From NCBI GenBank assembly GCA_045616125.1, contig JAZLGC010000087.1, forward strand, positions 1-57,939: a stretch of DNA of 57,939 bases, in the 5' to 3' direction. This DNA comes from Treponema_I sp045616125 (GTDB lineage Bacteria; Spirochaetota; Spirochaetia; Treponematales; Treponemataceae). Shown here one piece after another: positions 15,324 to 24,271 of the stretch. The position numbers and the translations under genes are program-made. Each line of letters opens with the position of its first letter. The stretch's first letter is position 1. The notes under the pieces were generated by a model, which did not search any database, was not told the DNA's origin, and was given only the letters and a program-made list of their open reading frames with translations.

Positions 15324-16511
15324 TCACCACATCATCAGTAAATGCCACAGTGGGATTACTTTATCTGCAGGATAATCTATATCATCCCGGACGACAAAAT
15401 CGGCATTCTTCAAGATTTTTTTATGACCGCCAACTTCAATCGTCATTCTCTTTCCATCTTTTGAAGAAATCGTAACAAAATCGCCATCTCTTTCATCTTT
15501 AGCCGCAAATACCTGATATCCTGCAGATTGCAGGGCAAGTGATACAAAGGACTCCCGAATATTTCCTTCTGTTCCACGCAACACTGCATATAAACAAGGG
15601 TCAGAATAAAATACCTTTGCTCCTGCTGATTTTGCCTTTGTTTCATTCTGATACCGTATAATTCTGATTGCGCCAACAGATTCCATAACTTCTAACAGTT
15701 GGTATAACTTTTCAGCTCCCACATTCCAATCAGAACACAGCGAACGGACTTGAATTCTTGGAATTGCAGCGTTTGCTATAGTCCCGATAACAGCATTCAT
15801 CAGCCGTAAATTGTCATCCGTAATATGAGGAACAAAAAAAGTAACATCTGAATTAAGAGTTTTGTCCAATACGGCCAGACTTCGTTCTTCAAAATTTCCT
15901 TCTTGATAATAAGGACGGGTTCCGTGTTTTTTATATTCTGTAAACAGACTGAGAATGGGTGCGGTCGGTTGCACGGAAAGATTCAAGGGATTAGAAAAAG
16001 GCTCTGATTTTTCATATACCATCCCTGTTTCCAAAAAAAGGAACTCCCTAAACGACATGATGGGCATACGTATAAATACATAGCGCCGGGAAATATCTGC
16101 AGTACCATTACGAAGAATAAGAGATGATGAGTCGCTGGCCCAAATAATACGGTCCGGATAATCATCATATAACGATTTTAGATGCGAGCTCCAGTCCTTT
16201 GCAAAGTGAATTTCATCAATAATGACACCATCATATCCTTTAGAAAAAATATAAGATATTTGTGAATACAACGATTCTGATGAGAACAATGGATTGTCAG
16301 CTGAAAGATAGAGGATTTTTTTCCCGCTAACCTGAACGTGATACAGCAAAAATGTTGTTTTACCACATCCACGTAAGCCTATAAGGATAAGATTCTTTGG
16401 AATCTTATTTTTCTGTTGATACTCAGTGGTGTACGGACGTATCCTTTCAGGAAGAAAGTACATCTTGCGATTCATGGTACTTTCAAGCATTGTCAGTTCT
16501 ATGTCAGTCAT
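15324..16511 (-). CDS. ATP-binding protein, AAA + DUF4143 type
   Basis: A 395-residue ATPase from ATG 16511. Walker A is GLRGCGKTT (about residues 45-53), Walker B VIIDEIH about 60 residues later, and the carboxy half carries a DUF4143-like nuclease-fold region ending in a DGDFVTI...KRMTIEVGG stretch. Such proteins are common and variable accessory genes of unknown role, possibly defence or cell-surface related. The start is placed at 16511 because an extended -10 TGGTATATT lies eight bases upstream; a start 33 bases earlier would precede that promoter. The reading frame is intact and flanked by dispersed repeats on both sides. Confidence 0.8.
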   Translation of the reverse strand: MTDIELTMLESTMNRKMYFLPERIRPYTTEYQQKNKIPKNLILIGLRGCGKTTFLLYHVQVSGKKILYLSADNPLFSSESLYSQISYIFSKGYDGVIIDEIHFAKDWSSHLKSLYDDYPDRIIWASDSSSLILRNGTADISRRYVFIRMPIMSFREFLFLETGMVYEKSEPFSNPLNLSVQPTAPILSLFTEYKKHGTRPYYQEGNFEERSLAVLDKTLNSDVTFFVPHITDDNLRLMNAVIGTIANAAIPRIQVRSLCSDWNVGAEKLYQLLEVMESVGAIRIIRYQNETKAKSAGAKVFYSDPCLYAVLRGTEGNIRESFVSLALQSAGYQVFAAKDERDGDFVTISSKDGKRMTIEVGGHKKILKNADFVVRDDIDYPADKVIPLWHLLMMW

Positions 16512-16585
16512 ATTCACAGAATATACCACAAATGTTTCTGTCACAAGAACATTTTAATACATTTGTTCCTACCACAGAAACATTT

Positions 16586-16725
16586 AACCCCTTCACCAAT
16601 GATTTTACTCACTGGCAAAGGGGTTAGATGCTGAAACAAGTTCAGCATGACAAGTGCTTAGTTCAGGATGACAAGTGTTCAGTACAGCATGACAAGTGTT
16701 CAGTACAGCATGACAGATGGTCAGT
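16586..16725. repeat. Hairpin plus tandem TTCAG(T/A)ACAGCATGACAAGTG units
   Basis: Third copy of the composite repeat: AACCCCTTCACCA...TGGCAAAGGGGTT hairpin at 16586-16625, TGCTGAA palindrome at 16627-16650, then about four 22-23-bp tandem units with GACAAGTGTTCAGTACAGCAT up to 16713. It lies just after the stop of the CBS-domain gene and may end the liv transcript. Confidence 0.8.
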
Positions 16726-16727
16726 AC

Positions 16728-17372
16728 TTATTTAATCTCGCGGATATCCTCAACATCGCCGCTGGCTCTGGCAATTTCTTCAAAATCTTTCAGAGAAATG
16801 TCCGTTGCCTTTACGGTTACCTTGCGGGTTTCTGAAGTGGCACCAGGGGTTGTAATGCAGGAAATAATCTTTCCCTTCTTTTCGGCAACCTTCTGGGTGA
16901 ACACGCTTAAGGTGCCGGATGCATCGCTCATGTCGATAACGGCACGGATACCGGAAGCACGGGTGTTGAACATCTCAATGAACATGCGGAACAGGTCGCT
17001 TTCGGTAATAATGCCTACCAGCAGTTTGTTCTGCATAACCGGCAGACACCCAAAGTGACCGTCAGCCATCATGCGGGCAGCTTCTTCTACGGTTTCCGTA
17101 TCAGAAACAGACTGCACTTTCTTTACCATAATCTTTTCAACCGTCAGCTTGCTCAGTAAGTATCCCAGTTCGTACATATCAAGAGTTGTAGCATCGCTGG
17201 GAGCTGCCCGCTGCAGGTCATTACTGGTAATAATGCCGACCAGACTGCCGCTTTTATCAACTACCGGCAGCTTGTTGATCTTGTTTTTCATCATCAGGTC
17301 TTTTGCTGCCAGTACCGATGCCTTTGCGTCTACGGTAACAGGATTCTTTGTCATTACATCTTTTACTAACAT
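16728..17372 (-). CDS. Tandem CBS-domain protein with C-terminal ACT-like domain
   Basis: A 214-residue protein: two CBS motifs (MLVKDVMTKNPVTVDAKASV at residues 1-20; VEKIMVKKVQSVSDTETVEE at about 80-99) followed by a carboxy ACT-like region (about 138-214). CBS pairs bind adenine nucleotides, and ACT domains often bind amino acids. It starts 3 bp after the livF stop and is the last gene of the liv operon, so it probably senses energy or amino acid status for branched-chain transport or metabolism. The layout resembles the AcuB type. No membrane segment or DNA-binding domain is present. Confidence 0.85.
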   Translation of the reverse strand: MLVKDVMTKNPVTVDAKASVLAAKDLMMKNKINKLPVVDKSGSLVGIITSNDLQRAAPSDATTLDMYELGYLLSKLTVEKIMVKKVQSVSDTETVEEAARMMADGHFGCLPVMQNKLLVGIITESDLFRMFIEMFNTRASGIRAVIDMSDASGTLSVFTQKVAEKKGKIISCITTPGATSETRKVTVKATDISLKDFEEIARASGDVEDIREIK

Positions 17373-17375
17373 GGC

Positions 17376-18086
17376 TTAGCCTCCAAGGTATGCAGAAATA
17401 ACAGACTTATCGGAAATCAGGTCACTGGCTTTGCCGGACTTAACGATTTCCCCTGTTTCAAGTATATACGCTCTGCTGGCAATTGACATAGCTTTATAAG
17501 CATTCTGTTCTACCAGCAGAATGGTGGTTCCGGCAGAGCTGATTTTCTGAATGATGTCAAAAATTTCATCAACCAGAATTGGTGCCAAACCCATGGAAGG
17601 TTCATCAAGCAGCAGCAGTTTTGGCTGTGACATGAGGGCCCGGGCCATGGCAAGCATCTGCTGTTCACCGCCGGAAAGGGTTCCAGCCAGCTGGCTCAGA
17701 CGTTCTTTTAAGCGGGGAAACAGTTCGTAGCACCACTCCAGGTCTTTTTTAATCTGTTCCTTGTCGTTTCTCAGGTATGCACCCATTTCCAGGTTTTCTT
17801 TAACGCTCATGTTGGCAAATACCCGGCGGCCTTCCGGAACCTGAATCAGCCCCATCTGTACAATCTTATCTGCGCCAAAGGTGGTAATATCAACACCGTT
17901 AAAGGTAATGGAACCGCTGGCCTTTTTGATCAGGTTGCTCAGGGCATGGAGCGTGGTGGTTTTGCCGGCACCGTTGGAACCGATCAGGGTAATGATTTCC
18001 CCCTGCTCTACCGTAAAACTGATACCACGGAGCGCTTTTATGGCACCGTAGGAAACAACCAGATCTTTAACTTCAAGCATGCTCAT
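17376..18086 (-). CDS. livF: Branched-chain amino acid ABC transporter ATP-binding protein LivF
   Basis: A 236-residue ATPase with Walker A GSNGAGKTT (residues about 33-41), signature LSGGEQQMLAMARAL and Walker B KLLLLDEPSMGLAP. The SMGLAP variant and short length are diagnostic of LivF. It works with LivG on the inner face of the membrane to energise LivHM. It starts 4 bp inside the livG stop, a translational overlap. Confidence 0.95.
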   Translation of the reverse strand: MSMLEVKDLVVSYGAIKALRGISFTVEQGEIITLIGSNGAGKTTTLHALSNLIKKASGSITFNGVDITTFGADKIVQMGLIQVPEGRRVFANMSVKENLEMGAYLRNDKEQIKKDLEWCYELFPRLKERLSQLAGTLSGGEQQMLAMARALMSQPKLLLLDEPSMGLAPILVDEIFDIIQKISSAGTTILLVEQNAYKAMSIASRAYILETGEIVKSGKASDLISDKSVISAYLGG

Positions 18087-18901
18087 TCTTCCCCTCCTGC
18101 CATCTGTTCGTATCCGGAACCAAGATATGCCTTGATTACCGTCGGGTCACTCTGAATTTCTGCAGGAGTTCCGGCAGCAATAACGCTTCCGTAGTTCAGA
18201 ACCATCAGCCGTTCACAGATACCCATAACCAGTTTCATATCGTGTTCAATCAGCAGAACCGTCAGATTGAATTCCTTGCGGATAAAAGAAATCATGTTCA
18301 TCAGTTCTTCCGTTTCCTGGCCGTTCATACCGGCTGCCGGTTCATCAAGCAAGAGCAGTTTGGGGCCGGAAGCCAAAGCACGGCAGATTTCCAGTTTGCG
18401 CTGCTCACCATAAGGCAGATTCCGGGCCAGTTCATCAGCTTTGCCTTCCAGATGGAACAACTTCAGTAAATGCATGGCCTTTTCATTCATCATTTCTTCA
18501 TCGCGGCGGAATTTCTTAGTGCGGAATTCCACATCAAAGGGCGTAATGCCGCGGCTCTGGTGCAGGGCAATCTTAATGTTATCGCGCACCGTCATGGCAG
18601 AAAACAACCGGATGTTCTGAAATGTTCGTGCAATACCCAGCCGGTTCAGCTGTGCCGGAGTCTTTTTATTGATAATCTGAATAGTGCCGTTTTTATCTAC
18701 AAAGGAGATAGTACCTTCCGTAGGCTTGTACACACCGGAGAGCATGTTGAACACCGTGGTTTTACCGGCACCGTTGGGCCCGATAAGACCAATCAGTTCG
18801 CCTTCATACAGATCCAGTGAGAACCCGGAAACGGCACGCAGACCGCCGAATACAATAGAAATATCTTTTGCCCGAAGCAGTAATTCGCCTTTTTCTGCCA
18901 T
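18083..18901 (-). CDS. livG: Branched-chain amino acid ABC transporter ATP-binding protein LivG
   Basis: A 272-residue ATPase with Walker A GPNGAGKTT, signature LPYGEQRKLEICRAL and Walker B KLLLLDEPAAGMNGQE; the AAGMN form and BCA C-terminal extension (VIAAGTPAEIQSDPTVIKAYLGSG) are diagnostic of LivG. It shares a 1-bp overlap with livM and a 4-bp overlap with livF, indicating coupled translation. Substrate class is branched-chain amino acids, or a similar amide, set by the LivK component. Confidence 0.95.
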   Translation of the reverse strand: MAEKGELLLRAKDISIVFGGLRAVSGFSLDLYEGELIGLIGPNGAGKTTVFNMLSGVYKPTEGTISFVDKNGTIQIINKKTPAQLNRLGIARTFQNIRLFSAMTVRDNIKIALHQSRGITPFDVEFRTKKFRRDEEMMNEKAMHLLKLFHLEGKADELARNLPYGEQRKLEICRALASGPKLLLLDEPAAGMNGQETEELMNMISFIRKEFNLTVLLIEHDMKLVMGICERLMVLNYGSVIAAGTPAEIQSDPTVIKAYLGSGYEQMAGGEE

Positions 18902-19953
18902 TATGCTGCCTCCTTAGATTTCTTGTTTTTTCCGCCAAACAGTTTCTTACACCAGCGGCCAACAGCCTTGCAGTAATCGGGAACCTTAAAGAAACTGAGT
19001 TCTGCCGTTCCCAAAAGTCCCTGCGGCCTGAAGAGCATCATGCAGATAAGAATCAGCGGATAGATAAGCAGACGGTAATCGCGCAGGAAGCGGAGAATTT
19101 CCTGCAGAATGGTCAGGACAAAGGCCGAAAGAATGGCACCGGTGGTACTTCCCATACCGCCAAGAACAACGTAAATCAGATGGTTCACCGAGTTGTTGAA
19201 TGATGCCAGATCCGGTTTTACAAAGCCGATGAGCGGAGCGTACAGAGCACCGCCGATACCACCGATGAAGGAAGCAATAACAAAACCAATCATCTTGTGG
19301 CGGAATACGCTGATACCGGAACTGTTGGCGGCAATTTCGTCTTCGCGGACAGCCATAATGGCGCGGCCGTAGGTTGAACGGAGGAAGTTCTGCAGCAGAA
19401 CGACAATGAGCACTAGAGAACCGATAACGGATACGTAGGCAATCATAGCACCCCAGTCAAGGCTTGCGGTGAACACGGTACTGAACTGAATGCCGTTGGG
19501 GCCGCCGGTCCAGGATTTCTGGTTCAAAAGCACAACGCGGATAATTTCGCCAAAGGCCAGAGTAACGATAGCCAGATAGTCGCCTTCCAGCTTAAGGGTT
19601 GGGAACCCGATGAGAAAGCCGAAGAAAGCTGCAATAAGGCCTGCAAGGATAATGCTGACCGGCAGCGGAATGTGGGCATTGGTGGTCAAAAGGATAACGG
19701 CATAGGCACCGATGGCCTGAAAACCGGCCTGACCAAGACTCAGCTGACCGGTAATACCGCAGACTACGTTAACGCTTAATGCCATAATGGCATTTACACC
19801 GGCCAGGGTAATAACCTGTGCCCAGTAGGCATCGATACCGATGGGTGAATCAAAGAAGAATGTCTTTAACTGAATCAGGGCACCGGGAATAATGATACAG
19901 CCGGCAGCAATTGCCGTAAGAATCAGTGAATTACGTACGAATTTATCTTTCAT
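18901..19953 (-). CDS. livM: Branched-chain amino acid ABC transporter permease LivM
   Basis: A 350-residue inner-membrane permease with about ten hydrophobic segments and the LivM hallmarks GYLSLGQAGF-like GQLSLGQAGFQAIGAYA and the cytoplasmic EAA-type loop GRAIMAVREDEIAANSSGI. It is slightly longer than average because of a lysine-rich cytoplasmic tail. The start follows livH by 11 bp. Confidence 0.95.
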   Translation of the reverse strand: MKDKFVRNSLILTAIAAGCIIIPGALIQLKTFFFDSPIGIDAYWAQVITLAGVNAIMALSVNVVCGITGQLSLGQAGFQAIGAYAVILLTTNAHIPLPVSIILAGLIAAFFGFLIGFPTLKLEGDYLAIVTLAFGEIIRVVLLNQKSWTGGPNGIQFSTVFTASLDWGAMIAYVSVIGSLVLIVVLLQNFLRSTYGRAIMAVREDEIAANSSGISVFRHKMIGFVIASFIGGIGGALYAPLIGFVKPDLASFNNSVNHLIYVVLGGMGSTTGAILSAFVLTILQEILRFLRDYRLLIYPLILICMMLFRPQGLLGTAELSFFKVPDYCKAVGRWCKKLFGGKNKKSKEAA

Positions 19954-19964
19954 CGCCGGCCTCC

Positions 19965-20876
19965 TTATACCTTAACCACTTTCTTGGAGCCCAGAAGACC
20001 CGTTGGTTTAACCAGAAGGATGACAATCAGGATACAGTAGGAAATGGCATCTGCATACTGAGATGAGATATAGGCTTTGGTCATGGTTTCGGCAATACCC
20101 AGAATAACACCACCAAGCATGGCGCCGGGGACAGAGCCGATACCGCCCAGAACGGCAGCAACAAAGGCCTTTAAGCCGGGAATATACCCCATGGTCGGGT
20201 CAATCTGCGGATATGCCGTGGCATAGAGTACACCACCGGCACCGGCCAGAATAGAACCGATGACAAAGGTAACGGCAATGGTCCTGTTTACGTTGACCCC
20301 CATCAGGCTGGCAGCACCCATGTCGTAGCTTACGGCACGCATGGCCCGTCCGGTTCTGGTGTAATTGATGACGTAGTTCAGAACCAGCATCAGAACAGCT
20401 GATGAAATAATGACGATCAGCTGAATATTCGATATGGAAATCAATCCGTTGGGGAATGATGCAGTTGTCAGATTAAAGACATGGGTGTCCATGGTGGGAA
20501 ACTGGCGCGGATTAGGGCCGATAAAAGGCAGGACACGCATACCATTCTGCAGAATCAGTTCCACTGCAATGGCAGTAATAAGAGAATTAAGACGGGGAGC
20601 TGAACGTAACGGACGATACGCACAGCGTTCAATGGCAAGACTTAACAGGGAACATACAACCATTGCTCCCAGAAAAGCGCACAACAGGCCCATTGGGGTA
20701 GCGCCCATGGCCCGCAGGATAAAATAGCCGGTATAAGCGCCAACCATCATAACATCGCCATGGGCAAAGTTAATCAGTTTTACGATACCGTATACCATGG
20801 TATAGCCTAAAGCAATCAGCGCATAAATACTTCCCAAAGAAAGTCCGTTAACAAGCTGCTTTAAAAAGGTATCCAA
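19965..20876 (-). CDS. livH: Branched-chain amino acid ABC transporter permease LivH
   Basis: A 303-residue permease beginning MDTFLKQLVNGLSLGSIYAL, with the LivH signature IKLINFAHGDVMMVGAY and EAA loop GRAMRAVSYDMGAASLMGVN. About eight transmembrane segments. GAGGAAAAG precedes its ATG. A hairpin lies between livK and livH, so the permease and ATPase genes are probably expressed below the level of the binding protein. Confidence 0.95.
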   Translation of the reverse strand: MDTFLKQLVNGLSLGSIYALIALGYTMVYGIVKLINFAHGDVMMVGAYTGYFILRAMGATPMGLLCAFLGAMVVCSLLSLAIERCAYRPLRSAPRLNSLITAIAVELILQNGMRVLPFIGPNPRQFPTMDTHVFNLTTASFPNGLISISNIQLIVIISSAVLMLVLNYVINYTRTGRAMRAVSYDMGAASLMGVNVNRTIAVTFVIGSILAGAGGVLYATAYPQIDPTMGYIPGLKAFVAAVLGGIGSVPGAMLGGVILGIAETMTKAYISSQYADAISYCILIVILLVKPTGLLGSKKVVKV

Positions 20877-20916
20877 TTACTTTTCCTCCATTTTTTTAGA
20901 TACAACCAAAAATGAC

Positions 20917-20950
20917 AAAAGGGGACACCTCGACCGAAGTGTGCCCCCCA
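20917..20950 (-). terminator. Intra-operon hairpin between livK and livH
   Basis: On the minus strand GGGGGGCACACTTCGGTCGAGG is followed by TGTCCCC and TTTTGTC, giving a stem of about 9-10 bp with a weak T-tract. It starts about 40 bp past the livK stop. Such hairpins commonly give partial read-through so that binding protein is made in excess. Confidence 0.65.
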
Positions 20951-20989
20951 TTGGACAAAATCTGTTTTATCAGTTCATCCGGTCCATCA

Positions 20990-22138
20990 TCAGTCGATGG
21001 TTACGGTAGCAGCATAAGCCTGAGAAAGCTTATCACCGTCTTTTACCATCTTAACCATTACGGCAGATTTAATAGGATTGTGTTTTTCGTCGAACTTAAC
21101 GTGACCAGTTACGTAGTCAGCGTTGGTCTTTTCAAGGGCATCGCGTACTTTTGCAGCATCGGTAGAACCGGCAGCTACAATGGCATCTTTCAGCATGTAC
21201 ATTGAGTCATATCCCAGAGCTGCAAAAGAGTTAGGATTTTTACCATATTTAGCCTTGAAGTTAGCTACGAATTTCTGTACTGCAGGAGCATCAGAGTCTT
21301 CTGCATAGTGATTTGAGTAGTAACCGTTCAGAACTTCGTCACCGGCATTTTCGGTCAGTCCGTCCCATCCGTCTGCCCCAACAATAGGAGTATCTACACC
21401 CTGAGCACGCAGCTGTTTTGCAATCAGTGCTACAGTTGAGTAGTAATCTGGCAGGTATACAACATCTGGGTTTGCAGCCTTTACTTTGGTGATAATGGCG
21501 TTAAAGTCTTTTTCACCGGTACCGTAAGATTCAGTTGCTACCACTGAGCCACCCTGTTTGGTAAATTCAGAAACAAAGTTTTCCATAAGACCTACTGAGT
21601 AGTCATTTCCGATATCATACAGAACGGCAGCTTTTTTAGCTCCCAGGTTTTCAGCAGAGAACTTACCACCTACGCGGCCCTGGAATGGGTCAATGAAGCA
21701 GGTGCGGAAAATATAGTTACCGGCATCAGTAACAGCTTCTGCAGTTGCAGCAGGAGCAATCTGAACAACTTTGTTGGCCTGAGCCTGACTGGTAATAGCA
21801 ATAGTACAACCAGAAGTAAGAGAACCGATGATCAGTCTGGTTCCATCTTTGGTAATCAGTTTTTTATAGGCACTTACTGATTTTGCAGCATCGCCTTCAT
21901 CGTCTTCACAAACGAATTCGAGCATCTGGCCGTTAATACCGCCAGCGGCATTAATTTCTGCAACAGCAAGATCAATACCGTTCTTACATTCAACACCGTA
22001 AACAGCTACAGCTCCAGAAAGAGGAGCAACACCACCAATCTTGATTGTTTCAGCTTTTTTAGAACAGCTGGTAAACATGGTTACTGAAACAAGTAAAGCA
22101 AGCGCAGCAACAGCTGCAGATTTCATTGTTTTTTTCAT
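20990..22138 (-). CDS. livK: Branched-chain amino acid binding lipoprotein LivK
   Basis: A 382-residue periplasmic-binding protein of the Leu/Ile/Val type, anchored as a lipoprotein. ATG 22138 is chosen: it follows GAGAGG and begins a lipoprotein signal with lipobox FTSC (cysteine near residue 24); the longer frame adds an unrelated leader. Mature sequence begins KKAETIKIGGVAPLSGAVAVYG, and the domain includes CEDDEGDAAKSVSAY and GADGWDG typical of the family. First gene of livKHMGF-CBS. Substrate is inferred from family. Confidence 0.93.
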   Translation of the reverse strand: MKKTMKSAAVAALALLVSVTMFTSCSKKAETIKIGGVAPLSGAVAVYGVECKNGIDLAVAEINAAGGINGQMLEFVCEDDEGDAAKSVSAYKKLITKDGTRLIIGSLTSGCTIAITSQAQANKVVQIAPAATAEAVTDAGNYIFRTCFIDPFQGRVGGKFSAENLGAKKAAVLYDIGNDYSVGLMENFVSEFTKQGGSVVATESYGTGEKDFNAIITKVKAANPDVVYLPDYYSTVALIAKQLRAQGVDTPIVGADGWDGLTENAGDEVLNGYYSNHYAEDSDAPAVQKFVANFKAKYGKNPNSFAALGYDSMYMLKDAIVAAGSTDAAKVRDALEKTNADYVTGHVKFDEKHNPIKSAVMVKMVKDGDKLSQAYAATVTID

Positions 22139-22169
22139 TTGACAACCTCTCGTCATAAAATACTTTAAC

Positions 22170-22198
22170 AATATAACAATCTCTGCAGTATTTGTAAA
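22170..22198 (-). promoter_or_regulatory. liv operon promoter
   Basis: On the minus strand TTTACA (22198-22193) and TATATT (22175-22170) are separated by 17 bp, a good sigma70-type promoter, leaving a leader of about 25-30 bases with a GAGAGG ribosome site before livK. Confidence 0.7.
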
Positions 22199-22369
22199 GT
22201 CCATTCTTTAATTTTAGTAAAGTTCTGAAGTATATTTAAATTCGATATCACCAGCTAATTTTTCATGAAACCCTTGTTATCATTTTGTTATATAACGGGC
22301 TGTTCATGGCCGCACTTCTGAAAAAGGCACTATACTTTACCCATCATTCTTATTTTTCAGGAGAGAACT

Positions 22370-24130
22370 ATGAGAAAACTCACTGCAACTTGTATCACGG
22401 GCCTGTTCTTAGCCCTGATACTTCTTACCGGCTGTACTTCCGTACAGTATTCAGATGCAGGCCTTGCCAAGGTTGATATGACAAAATGGCGCTACAATGC
22501 CGGTGATGACGTTTTCTATCAGATTGGAATTCAGTATGTACAGAATCCCGCAGATACCACCTATGAAACACTCAGTATTTTTGTGCCGGCAGCCTATTTT
22601 ACGGCAGTAAAAAATGCTGATGATACTTATACCTGCAGTATCAATGCAAATGCCGCCGTTCACGGCTATACCGCCGGAACTGCCCCGATTGTCTTTCCGG
22701 TTGAAACACCCGGGTACTCTGCCATGGCAGCACTTACTGACTATTCATCAGAAGCTGCTGTTTATTGCAGCAACGGATTCATTTACCTGCATGCCGGCTG
22801 CCGCGGAAGAAACGAAGGTGCTCCTGCCGGTGTAACAGACTTAAAGGCTGCAATCCGGTATTACCGGTACTGTTCAGATCTTCTGCCCGGAGATACCGGA
22901 CGATTCTTCAGTTTCGGCATGAGTGGCGGTGGAGCCCAGAGTGCATTAATGGGCGTAACCGGTGACAGTGACGAATATATCCCCTATCTGGAAGCCATTG
23001 GTGCAGTTATGGAATACAGTGATGCCATTGCCGGAAGCATGTGCTGGTGTCCTATTACCAATCTGGATGTTGCCAACGAAGCCTACGAATGGAACATGGG
23101 ACGTACCAGAACCGGTCTTGATTCCTTTACCCAACAGTTATCCCTTGATCTTGCTGAAGCCTTTGCAGAAGCTGTCAACAGCATGGGACTTACCGATGAT
23201 GAAGGAACCGTTCTAATGCTGCAACCATCTGATGACGGTTATTATCAGGAAGGAACCTTTTACGAATGGATTGTTTCTGAAGTTGAACGCTCCCTGAACA
23301 ACTTTATTGCAGATACCGTATTCCCTTATGACAGCAGTGCCAGTTCCGGCAAAGGTGGTCAGGGCCCCATGGCCGGTGGTCCCATGAGAGGCAACGGTGG
23401 GCCTATGGCTGGCGGACCGATGAATGGTGGCCGTGGTGGTCCGGATGGCAATGAAGGCCCAATGAATGGCGGCATGGATTATGCTCAGCGGGATAACATT
23501 GCCCGTAACAAAGCATCCGGTACCGTTACAGTCTCCGGAGTATATGAAACTATTGAAGACTACATTGCAGAATTGAACAGTGCCGGTCACTGGGTAGATT
23601 ACGATTCCACAACTAAAACCGTCACTATCACCAGTCTTGCAGATTTTGCAAAAGCCATGAAGCCTGCCAGCAAAAATGTGGGTGCCTTTGACGACCTGTC
23701 TGCATCTCAGGGAGAAAACACCTTATTTGGTACAGGAAACGGTCAGGGCCAGCACTGGGATGACACTATGGCACAGATTCTTACCGGCACTGAATATGAA
23801 GCATCTTATATGGAAGATCTTGCGGCAACCGATGCACTGGGCACAGATAAACAGACACGACTGAACATGTACACACCGTCATACTATCTGCTGGAATCAT
23901 CCAGTGGATATGCATCCAGTACTGTTGCAAAATACTGGCGTATCCGTTCCGGTATCAGTCAGGGTGATACATCTGTCAGTACCGAGGCATCTCTTGCTCA
24001 GACATTGAAAAATTACGGTGACTGTCAGGTGGACTTTGAAATGGTCTGGGGACAGCAGCATGTAAAGGCAGAACGTACCGGAGACAGCACGACAAACTTC
24101 ATTAACTGGGTTCATGACTGTCTGAATTAA
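22370..24130 (+). CDS. Lipoprotein alpha/beta-hydrolase, subtype-B tannase-like
   Basis: A 586-residue exported lipoprotein: signal MRKLTATCITGLFLALILLT then GC, with the lipid-bearing Cys at residue 22. The hydrolase core has the nucleophile Ser185 in FSFGMSGGGAQSALMG, the oxyanion area GCRGRNEG, and an insertion. Residues 327-369 are a Gly/Met/Pro/Asn-rich low-complexity loop (GGPM and NGG repeats). The FGMSGGGAQSA context resembles bacterial tannases and related aryl-esterases, which hydrolyse gallate or feruloyl esters of plant polyphenols. AGGAGA precedes the start. Exposed on the cell surface or periplasm. It stands alone, upstream of trpE. Confidence 0.75.
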   Translation: MRKLTATCITGLFLALILLTGCTSVQYSDAGLAKVDMTKWRYNAGDDVFYQIGIQYVQNPADTTYETLSIFVPAAYFTAVKNADDTYTCSINANAAVHGYTAGTAPIVFPVETPGYSAMAALTDYSSEAAVYCSNGFIYLHAGCRGRNEGAPAGVTDLKAAIRYYRYCSDLLPGDTGRFFSFGMSGGGAQSALMGVTGDSDEYIPYLEAIGAVMEYSDAIAGSMCWCPITNLDVANEAYEWNMGRTRTGLDSFTQQLSLDLAEAFAEAVNSMGLTDDEGTVLMLQPSDDGYYQEGTFYEWIVSEVERSLNNFIADTVFPYDSSASSGKGGQGPMAGGPMRGNGGPMAGGPMNGGRGGPDGNEGPMNGGMDYAQRDNIARNKASGTVTVSGVYETIEDYIAELNSAGHWVDYDSTTKTVTITSLADFAKAMKPASKNVGAFDDLSASQGENTLFGTGNGQGQHWDDTMAQILTGTEYEASYMEDLAATDALGTDKQTRLNMYTPSYYLLESSSGYASSTVAKYWRIRSGISQGDTSVSTEASLAQTLKNYGDCQVDFEMVWGQQHVKAERTGDSTTNFINWVHDCLN

Positions 24131-24167
24131 ACTGAACAGGCACCAAAGAACAGCCTCTTTTCGAAAT

Positions 24168-24230
24168 GTTACTATTGACAGTATCAATCGTTACTGTTTA
24201 TAGTAACATTACGTTACTACTTACAGTAAC
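24168..24230 (+). promoter_or_regulatory. trp promoter with three tandem inverted-repeat operators
   Basis: Three 18-bp imperfect inverted repeats of consensus GTTACTRTTnAYAGTAAC lie at 24168-24185 (right half degenerate, GTATC), 24190-24207 and 24213-24230, spaced 22 and 23 bp (two helical turns). The first contains the -35 TTGACA (24175-24180) and the second the -10 TATAGT (24199-24204), 18 bp apart. Occupancy would block polymerase. Their position fits a tryptophan repressor site; the repressor itself is not in the window. Confidence 0.75.
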
Positions 24231-24271
24231 AAGGTAGCACTGTAACAGCTGCCACTCAAAAAGAGGATTTC

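Noticed and set aside
24231..24271. Tryptophan attenuator or T-box before trpE
   Set aside because: Only about 40 bases separate the last operator from trpE, with no leader peptide with Trp codons and no T-box motif.
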